From: Oscillospiraceae bacterium
Lineage (GTDB): Bacteria > Bacillota > Clostridia > Oscillospirales > Oscillospiraceae
NCBI GenBank assembly: GCA_015068025.1
Contig: SVLH01000009.1
Location: forward strand, 1 to 53,511
Direction: 5' to 3'
Length of the DNA stretch: 53,511 bases
A model generated the notes under the pieces. The model had not been told where the DNA came from, did no database searches, and saw nothing but the letters and a program-made list of their open reading frames with translations. The translations under genes and the position numbers were made by a program. This document shows, piece by piece, positions 48,357-53,511 of this stretch; the stretch's first letter is position 1, and each line of letters begins with the position of its first letter.

Positions 48357-48416
48357 CAGATATAGATATAGTCATAGAAATAGAGATAGAGATAGTTATA
48401 GTTACAGTTATAGTTA
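48357..48416. repeat. Ten tandem hexanucleotide repeats (YAGNNA)
   Basis: Units cagata, tagata, tagtca, tagaaa, tagaga, tagaga, tagtta, tagtta, cagtta and tagtta run without gaps, ending 12 bases before the DUF6291-like start. Read on the minus strand they contain several TATAAC-like -10 boxes. They are open in the gene's frame, so a longer N-terminus with Thr-Ile/Ser-Ile repeats is possible but lacks a good ribosome site. Confidence 0.88.
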
Positions 48417-48488
48417 TAGTGCGCCGCAGTGCGCTATGAAAAGAAAACATCTCTTTGTTTTATTTCTCAAAAAAGTCTCCCTGAAACG

Positions 48489-48520
48489 AAAAAGAAGCAG
48501 GCGCGCAAGGCACCTGCTCC
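48489..48520 (-). terminator. Terminator of the arginine operon
   Basis: gaagcagg and cctgctcc pair with one wobble on the minus strand around an 11-base loop, and U-rich sequence follows. Confidence 0.65.
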
Positions 48521-48533
48521 TCTTTCTTGTTGA

Positions 48534-49517
48534 TTATTTCATCAGCTCGTACATGACAGCCTTGATGGTGTGCATGCGGTTTTCCGCCTCGTCGAAGACG
48601 ATGGACTGCTCGCTCTCGAACACCTCGTCGGTGACTTCCATGGCGTCGCGGCCGAACTTCTCGCCCATTTCACGGCCCACGGTGGTCTTGTGGTCGTGGT
48701 AGGCGGGCAGGCAGTGCATGAAGCGGCACTGGGGGCCGGCGTTGTCCATCAAAGCCTTGGTGACCTGATAGGGGCCCAGCGCCTCGATGCGCTCTGCCCA
48801 GACCTCCACAGGCTCGCCCATGGAAACCCACACATCCGTGTACAGAACATCCGCATTTTTGGTGGCTTCCATGGGATCCTCGATGAACTCCAGCACGGCG
48901 CCGGTCTCGGCGGCAACGGCGAGGCACTCATCGATCAGGGCCTGCTCGGGCCAGTAGGCCTTGGGGGCGCAGGCCACAAAGTGCATGCCCATCTTGGCGC
49001 AGCCAACCATCAGGCTGTTGCCCATATTGTAGCGGGCATCGCCCAGATACACGAACTTGATGCCCTGCAGTCTGCCGAAATGCTCCTGCACGGTGAGGAA
49101 GTCGGCCAAAATCTGGGTGGGATGGAACTCGTTGGTCAATCCGTTGAACACGGGCACGCCGGCGTGCGCCGCCAGCTCCTCCACCAGCTCCTGACCAAAG
49201 CCGCGGTACTCGATGCCGTCGAACATCCGGCCCAGAACGCGGGCGGTGTCGGCGATGGACTCCTTCACGCCGATCTGGCTGCCGGTGGGGCCCAGATAGG
49301 TGCTGCCCATGCCCAGATCCTGGCAGGCCACCTCAAAGGCGCAGCGGGTGCGGGTGGAGGTCTTTTCAAAGATCAGGGCAACGTTCTTGCCCTCCAGATA
49401 CTTGTGGGGGATGCCAGCCTTCTTCTTGGCTTTCAGATCGGCGGCAGTGTCCAGAAACTGCTGGATCTCCGCGGGGGTAAAATCCAGAAGCTTCAGAAAA
49501 TGAGTGTGGTTCTCCAT
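48534..49517 (-). CDS. argF: Ornithine carbamoyltransferase
   Basis: The 327-aa enzyme makes citrulline from ornithine and carbamoyl phosphate. Family motifs are [12 protein letters not shown] (carbamoyl phosphate), [23 protein letters not shown] and [10 protein letters not shown] (ornithine and catalytic Cys). The anabolic or catabolic role is set by context: it closes an argJ-argB-argD series, so it is biosynthetic. A 22-base gap follows argD. Confidence 0.96.
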   Translation of the reverse strand: MENHTHFLKLLDFTPAEIQQFLDTAADLKAKKKAGIPHKYLEGKNVALIFEKTSTRTRCAFEVACQDLGMGSTYLGPTGSQIGVKESIADTARVLGRMFDGIEYRGFGQELVEELAAHAGVPVFNGLTNEFHPTQILADFLTVQEHFGRLQGIKFVYLGDARYNMGNSLMVGCAKMGMHFVACAPKAYWPEQALIDECLAVAAETGAVLEFIEDPMEATKNADVLYTDVWVSMGEPVEVWAERIEALGPYQVTKALMDNAGPQCRFMHCLPAYHDHKTTVGREMGEKFGRDAMEVTDEVFESEQSIVFDEAENRMHTIKAVMYELMK

Positions 49518-49539
49518 AACAGAATCCTTTCTCCCGTTT

Positions 49540-50718
49540 TTAGCCGAGGGTCTTTTTCATGATGGCAAGACCCTTGTCCATCTCGTCCTTGGTGATGACC
49601 AGCGGCGGCAGCAGACGCATGCCCGGGCCAGCGGTCAGCACCAGCAGGCCGTTTTCAATCAGCTTGTTGACGATCTCGCCCTTGTTGTAGCCGTCCTTCA
49701 CCTCGATGCCGATCATCAGACCCATGCCCCGGGTCTTTCCGAAGCAGGGCAGATCCAGCGCCTCGATCTGTTCGCGCAGGTACTGTCCCTTGGCGGTGAC
49801 GTCCGCAAGGAAGGCGTCGTCCAGCGTTTCCTGCACCACCAGACCTGCCGCCGCACAGACGGGGTTGGCGCCGAAGGTGGTGGCGTGGGTGCCGGGCGTG
49901 AGGACATCGCGGCACTTCTCGTTGGCCATGATGCCGCTCATGGGCATGCCGCCGGCAATGCCCTTGGCGAAGGAGCACACGTCCGGCAGGATGTCATACT
50001 GCTGGAAGGCAAACAGCTTGCCCGTGCGGCCCACGCCGGTTTGCACCTCGTCGGCCAGCAGCAGCCAGTCCCGCTCCTGGCAGAGCTTCTTCACGGCCTG
50101 CACGTAATCGTAATCCAGGGGCAGCACGCCGCCCTCACCCTGCACCAGCTCCACCATCACGGCGCACACATCGTCGCCGCTGGCTGCTTCCAGAGAGGCA
50201 AGGTCGTTGGCGTCGGCGTAACGGAAGCCCTCGGTGAAGGGGAAGAAATACTGGTGGAACACTTCCTGACCGGTGGCCTTCAGCGTGGTGATGGTACGGC
50301 CGTGGAAGGAGTGGTTCAACGTGATAATGGTGGCGCGGCCCTCGCCGTACTTATCGTAGCTGTACTTACGGGCCAGCTTGATCATGCCCTCGTTGGCCTC
50401 GCCGCCGCCGTTGGCAAAGAACACGCAGCTCATGCCGGTACGCTTACACAGGATCTCCGCCAGCTTTGCAGAGGGTTCCGTATAAAACAGGTTGGAGGTG
50501 TGCCCCAGCTTCTTGGCCTGGGCTGCGATGGCGTCCACCCAGGGCTGGTAGCCGTAGCCCAGATCGGTGACGCCGATGCCGCTGGTGAAGTCGATGTACT
50601 CGTTGCCCTCGAAGTCGTAAAGGCGGGCGCCTTCACCCCGCTCCACAGCAACGGGGAAGCGGCCGTAGGTGTTCATCACATACTGATGGGTCTTGTTTTT
50701 CAGTTCAGCAGAAGTCAT
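49540..50718 (-). CDS. argD: Acetylornithine aminotransferase
   Basis: The 392-aa class III PLP aminotransferase converts N-acetylglutamate semialdehyde to N-acetylornithine. The Schiff-base Lys lies in [12 protein letters not shown], the PLP-ring Asp in [13 protein letters not shown], and the phosphate site in [14 protein letters not shown]. The usual NSGAEANE motif reads NGGGEANE, a mild substitution. Its start overlaps the argB end by 14 bases, which supports coupling. Confidence 0.95.
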   Translation of the reverse strand: MTSAELKNKTHQYVMNTYGRFPVAVERGEGARLYDFEGNEYIDFTSGIGVTDLGYGYQPWVDAIAAQAKKLGHTSNLFYTEPSAKLAEILCKRTGMSCVFFANGGGEANEGMIKLARKYSYDKYGEGRATIITLNHSFHGRTITTLKATGQEVFHQYFFPFTEGFRYADANDLASLEAASGDDVCAVMVELVQGEGGVLPLDYDYVQAVKKLCQERDWLLLADEVQTGVGRTGKLFAFQQYDILPDVCSFAKGIAGGMPMSGIMANEKCRDVLTPGTHATTFGANPVCAAAGLVVQETLDDAFLADVTAKGQYLREQIEALDLPCFGKTRGMGLMIGIEVKDGYNKGEIVNKLIENGLLVLTAGPGMRLLPPLVITKDEMDKGLAIMKKTLG

Positions 50719-51586
50719 AGTCTACACCCTCCTCGCGTTTGAGCATCGTACCGATACCGCGGTCAGACAGCAGCTCGATCAGGATGGAATGGGGGATGCG
50801 GCCGTCCAGCACGTGGACGCGCTCCACACCGCCGTGGATGGCATCCACGCAGCACTCCATCTTGGGGATCATGCCGCCGGAGATCACGCCGCCGGCGATC
50901 AGTTCCGGCACCTCGTAGGTATGCACCACGTGGATGAGGGTCTGCTCGTCGTGGGGGTCTTTCAGCAGACCGCGGATGTCCGTGAGCAGGATCAGCTTTT
51001 CCGCGTGCAGCGCCACGGCCAGCTGGGCGGCGGCGGTGTCGGCGTTGATGTTGTAGGCAGTGTCGGCGTCGGTGCCCTGTGCCACGGTGGACACCACGGG
51101 GATGTAGCCATTAAGCATCGCCGTTTCCACCGGCTCTGGATTCACACGGGTGATGTGACCCACAAGGCCGTACTTCTCGTCCAGGCACTCGGCCTGGAAG
51201 AGCTGACCGTCCATGCCGCAAAGGCCGATGGCGTTGCCGCCCAGACGGTTGAGCTGCGCCACCAGATTCTTGTTCACCTTGCCGCACAGCACGGACTGCA
51301 CCACGTCCATGGTGGTTTCGTCGGTGTAGCGCAATCCGTCCACGAATTTGGACTGGTGGCCGATCTTTTTGAGCATATCGTTGATCTCGGGGCCGCCGCC
51401 GTGAACCACCACGACACGGATGCCAACCAGATGCAGCAGGATGATATCCTTCATCACGGCCTGACGCAGTTCCTCGGAGATCATGGCGTTGCCGCCGTAT
51501 TTGACCACGATGGTCTTTCCGGTGAATTTCTGAATGTAGGGCAGAGCCTCGACCAGAGTCTGGGCCTGCTGGGCATGGGAAGACAT
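50705..51586 (-). CDS. argB: Acetylglutamate kinase
   Basis: The 293-aa amino-acid kinase phosphorylates N-acetylglutamate, the controlled step of the pathway. Motifs are VVKYGGNAM, VVVHGGGPEIN, the NAG-binding GLRYTDETTMDVV, and the ATP-side TDIRGLLKDP and GGMIPKMECCVDA. An N-terminal helix of about 20 residues (SSHAQQAQTLVEALPYIQKF) is typical of arginine-sensitive hexameric enzymes. The ATG at 51586 follows AAAGGAG; the longer frame runs into the repeat-rich spacer. Confidence 0.96.
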   Translation of the reverse strand: MSSHAQQAQTLVEALPYIQKFTGKTIVVKYGGNAMISEELRQAVMKDIILLHLVGIRVVVVHGGGPEINDMLKKIGHQSKFVDGLRYTDETTMDVVQSVLCGKVNKNLVAQLNRLGGNAIGLCGMDGQLFQAECLDEKYGLVGHITRVNPEPVETAMLNGYIPVVSTVAQGTDADTAYNINADTAAAQLAVALHAEKLILLTDIRGLLKDPHDEQTLIHVVHTYEVPELIAGGVISGGMIPKMECCVDAIHGGVERVHVLDGRIPHSILIELLSDRGIGTMLKREEGVDYDFC

Positions 51587-51672
51587 AACTGTTATCTCCT
51601 TTACAGAGGGATTGCACCGCTGCCGGTGCGGGGGAAGCGCGCCATCACGGCGCGGGGAGTCTTGCGCCCCCA

Positions 51673-51699
51673 TTTTCTTTTGGTCTTGCCAAAAGAAAA
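51673..51699. repeat. 11-bp inverted repeat in the arginine spacer
   Basis: ttttcttttgg and ccaaaagaaaa are separated by tcttg. Without a following T run on either strand it is not a standard terminator. Confidence 0.75.
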
Positions 51700-51735
51700 C
51701 CGCGGCGCCCCGTGAAAAGAAAAGCGCTCTTTTGT

Positions 51736-51764
51736 CCAATCCTGCCCTTTTCGGTCAGGATTGG
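51736..51764. repeat. 9-bp inverted repeat in the arginine spacer
   Basis: ccaatcctg and caggattgg flank an 11-base loop. Confidence 0.7.
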
Positions 51765-51954
51765 GGATGCGTTGTCTTAACAGGCAACTGCTGGAATAAG
51801 ATCAAACTCAAAGCGTTGGGCGCGGGCGAAAGCCTGCAAAGTAAATCGGCTTTCTGCCCCGCGAACCGGAATTGCAAAATCGGGCAGAGACCGATACCGC
51901 TGCTCCTCTTTCCGCTGCCGCTGCCCTTCCTCCTCGGGGGTGAAGTCCAGAATA

Positions 51955-52066
51955 GGGGGGCCGCAGCCCCCCTGGTCTGGTCGGTTCAAGGGGGTCCGGG
52001 GGGAAATCGAAATCCCCCCGGGTTTCTCTTCGGGGGTTTGGGGGCGGTTCTCTTTTCAAAAGAGAA
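51955..52066. repeat. Cluster of three G/C-run hairpins in the arginine spacer
   Basis: ggggggc-cgca-gcccccc (51955-51972), ccgggggga / tccccccgg (51996-52021) and ttctctttt-c-aaaagagaa (52048-52066) follow each other closely, as in composite palindromic repeats. Confidence 0.7.
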
Positions 52067-52100
52067 TGGCCCCCAAGCGTTCTTGCACCGCAGGTGCGAA

Positions 52101-53324
52101 TTAAGTGCGGTAATCGCCGTTGATCTTCACGTAGTCATAGGTCAGGTCACAGCCCCAGCAGGTGCAATCGGCGCTGCCCTCGCCCATGGTGATGGCAATT
52201 TCCACATCGTGCTCCGTGAGGATCCTCTTGGCCAGTTCCTCGTCAAAGGGCAGGCCTCTTCCCTTCTCGCACACGGCGATGTCGCCGGCGGCGCTGACGA
52301 AGTGCACATCCACCTTATCGGGGTCGAACTCGGCGCCGGAGTAGCCCATCGCGCACAGCACACGGCCCCAGTTGGCGTCGGCGCCGAAGATGGCGGCCTT
52401 GGTCAGGGAGGAACCGATCACGCTCTTGCCGATGGTCTCGGCCTGCGCCTCGTCGGCAGCGCCCTTGACGGTGCAGGTGATGAGGTGCTTGGCGCCCTCG
52501 CCGTCGGATGCCATCTTGCGGGCCAGCTCCACGGTCAGGGTGTTCAGGGCTGCGAGGAAAGCCTCGTAGTCCTCCCCCTTTTCGGTGATGGGGGCGTTGC
52601 CCGCCATGCCGTTTGCCAGCACGATGCAGGTATCGTTGGTGGAAGTATCGCCGTCCACGCTGATGCGGTTGAAGCTGACCTTCACCGTTTCCAGCAGGGC
52701 GGCCTTGATCATTTCGGAAGAAATGTCGCAGTCAGTGGTCAAAAAGCACAACATAGTACCCATATTGGGATGGATCATGCCGCTGCCCTTGGCGATGCCG
52801 CCCATGCGCACAGTCTTGCCGCCGATGACGGTCTCCACCGCCACTTCCTTTTTCACAAGGTCGGTGGTCATGATGGCGTGGGCGGCGGCGTCGCTGGCCT
52901 CGGCGGAAGACGCCAGTGCGGCGTACAGCGCCGGCATGCCGTCTTCAATGACCTTCACGTTCAGGGTCTGGCCGATGACGCCGGTGGAAGACACCAGCAC
53001 ATCCGTGGGGTCGCAGCCGATGGCGGCGGCTGCTGCCTGACACATCTTTACGGCGTTTTCCTCGCCGTTGGGGGCGCAGGCGTTGGCGTTGCCGCTGTTG
53101 GCGATAATGGCACGGGCACGGCCGTTTTCCAGATGCCTGCGGTCAATGTGGATGGGGGCTGCCTTCACCACGTTTTTGGTGAACACCGCGGCTGCGGCGC
53201 AGTCCACATCGGACACGATCAGGGCCAGGTCACGCTTCCATGCCGCGTGGGTCTTGACGCCCACGTGGATGCCTGCGGCCTTGAAGCCCTGTGCGGCGCA
53301 GACGCCGCCTTCGATAAACTTCAT
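52101..53324 (-). CDS. argJ: Bifunctional ornithine acetyltransferase / N-acetylglutamate synthase
   Basis: The 407-aa Ntn-type enzyme recycles acetyl from N-acetylornithine to glutamate and, in bifunctional members, also uses acetyl-CoA. It is made as one chain and self-cleaves before a Thr. The cleavage region reads KGSGMIHPNMGTMLCF, with Thr190 as nucleophile; the residue before it is Gly where Ala is usual. Other motifs are NSGNANACA, SSTGVIGQ and SVDGDTSTNDT. The C-terminus TYDYVKINGDYRT is intact. AGGAGG precedes the ATG at 53324. Confidence 0.95.
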   Translation of the reverse strand: MKFIEGGVCAAQGFKAAGIHVGVKTHAAWKRDLALIVSDVDCAAAAVFTKNVVKAAPIHIDRRHLENGRARAIIANSGNANACAPNGEENAVKMCQAAAAAIGCDPTDVLVSSTGVIGQTLNVKVIEDGMPALYAALASSAEASDAAAHAIMTTDLVKKEVAVETVIGGKTVRMGGIAKGSGMIHPNMGTMLCFLTTDCDISSEMIKAALLETVKVSFNRISVDGDTSTNDTCIVLANGMAGNAPITEKGEDYEAFLAALNTLTVELARKMASDGEGAKHLITCTVKGAADEAQAETIGKSVIGSSLTKAAIFGADANWGRVLCAMGYSGAEFDPDKVDVHFVSAAGDIAVCEKGRGLPFDEELAKRILTEHDVEIAITMGEGSADCTCWGCDLTYDYVKINGDYRT

Positions 53325-53341
53325 TGTTTTATCCTCCTGTA

Positions 53342-53413
53342 TCAAAGGGTCAAACCGGTGGTCTCCTCCAGCCCCAGCATGATGTTCATGTTCTGGACGG
53401 CGGCGCCGGTTTG
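53342..53413 (-). pseudogene. argC: 3' stub of argC (N-acetyl-gamma-glutamyl-phosphate reductase)
   Basis: Read on the minus strand, the bases directly upstream of argJ code for GAAVQNMNIMLGLEETTGL followed by a stop. This is the characteristic ArgC C-terminus, in the place argC normally holds before argJ. The frame meets a TGA at 53416-53414 immediately upstream, where an inverted-repeat element begins, so the rest of argC is absent from this window. It could lie beyond the window or be lost. Confidence 0.72.
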
Positions 53414-53511
53414 TCATCCCGGCCGGTTGCCGCGCCAGCGGCGAGGCCGGCTGACATTTCAACGCCCGGGAGGGCGCTTCCGGCGCAAGGTCGATTTATA
53501 CTGTCAAACCG
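53407..53511. repeat. Inverted-repeat element at the window end
   Basis: CGGTTTGTCA (53407-53416) and TGTCAAACCG (53502-53511) are inverted copies with one mismatch, about 105 bases end to end. Inside is a second inverted pair (tcatcccggccgg with ccggctgaca). It starts exactly where the argC frame is lost. It may be a MITE-like or palindromic repeat, or an assembly edge. Confidence 0.5.

Larger units (their letters stand above)
51587..52100. other. Hairpin-rich non-coding spacer splitting the arginine operon
   Basis: These 514 bases between argB and argJ hold at least five perfect inverted repeats: 51673-51699 (11 bp), 51736-51764 (9 bp), 51955-51972 (7 bp), 51996-52021 (9 bp) and 52048-52066 (9 bp). 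Between them are G- or C-runs. Two short minus-strand reading frames (51777-51989, 51808-52059) are low-complexity and lack ribosome sites, so I do not call them genes. The composition suggests a mosaic of dispersed intergenic repeat elements. No promoter for argB was identified. Confidence 0.65.

Noticed and set aside
48357-48416. Repeat array considered as CRISPR
   Set aside because: Units are 6 bases with no spacers, and no cas gene is present.
47995-48416. DUF6291-like region considered as part of a prophage
   Set aside because: No integrase, terminase, capsid or other phage gene lies nearby; flanks are malQ and argF.
51777-52059. Two small minus-strand frames (70 and 83 aa) between argB and argJ
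   Set aside because: They overlap each other in different frames, are low-complexity, cross hairpin repeats and lack ribosome sites.

Overview
The window looks like chromosome from a GC-rich, low-oxygen Gram-positive of the class Clostridia, most likely Oscillospirales. This is inferred from gene content, not from a search: a tRNA-Cys T-box leader, DegV, UPF0340 and YmdB proteins, sortase-built pili with Cna_B-type pilins, an iron-only-hydrogenase-type regulator, and sigma-A promoters of the TTGACA-17-TATAAT kind. Genes are densely packed on both strands. No rRNA, tRNA, CRISPR array, transposase or integrase was recognised.

Layout. 1-333: 3' end of a Pro/Glu-rich protein. 399-2839 (minus): cysE-cysS behind a T-box leader. 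2836-3940: a divergent pair of small genes, one a ribbon-helix-helix regulator, then a GNAT acetyltransferase. 4000-6402 (minus): ymdB, a YbaK-type editing protein and an SbcD-like nuclease. 6551-7970: a LysR regulator and a divergent XRE/small-protein pair around a perfect inverted-repeat operator. 8001-9429 (minus): an ECF sigma factor overlapping a membrane-anchored M23 peptidase. 9479-10588 (minus): ychF.

10859-20617 (minus) is a complete sortase-assembled pilus operon in the order signal-peptidase-like protein, 1319-aa tip/adhesin, LPETG backbone pilin, class C sortase, IPQTG minor pilin, second sortase. The signal-peptidase-like protein lacks both catalytic residues. A strong hairpin sits between the backbone pilin and the sortase genes. 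Upstream lies htrA (20838-22334, minus).

22540-26331: three co-directional oxidoreductases. 26376-31528: a MATE exporter, thyA-folA and recG. 31621-38649: UPF0340; mtaB, an HD phosphohydrolase and an alpha/beta hydrolase (minus); then iscS-like, MATE and rlmA-like genes (plus). 38691-43209: an MBL hydrolase, a DUF4349 lipoprotein with an ECF-like promoter resembling that of the sigma gene, an FMN alpha-hydroxyacid oxidase with a Cys-rich N-terminus, and a degV-thioesterase pair. 43365-46358 (minus): a TM1266-type regulator and an ABC importer behind a roughly 160-nt structured leader that ends in a terminator and that I cannot assign to a known riboswitch. 46441-48416: malQ and a DUF6291-like gene preceded by ten hexanucleotide repeats. 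48534-53413 (minus): arginine biosynthesis argJ-argB-argD-argF with a 3' stub of argC. The operon is interrupted by about 500 bp of hairpin-rich non-coding sequence and bounded upstream by an inverted-repeat element that reaches the window end.

How parts may work together. Three groups stand out: cell-envelope functions (pilus, HtrA, ECF sigma/M23, DUF4349), sulfur and cysteine use (cysE-cysS, cysteine desulfurase, MtaB), and arginine synthesis. The leader RNA at 46161-46323, the ECF promoter pair and the inactive signal peptidase are the observations most worth testing.
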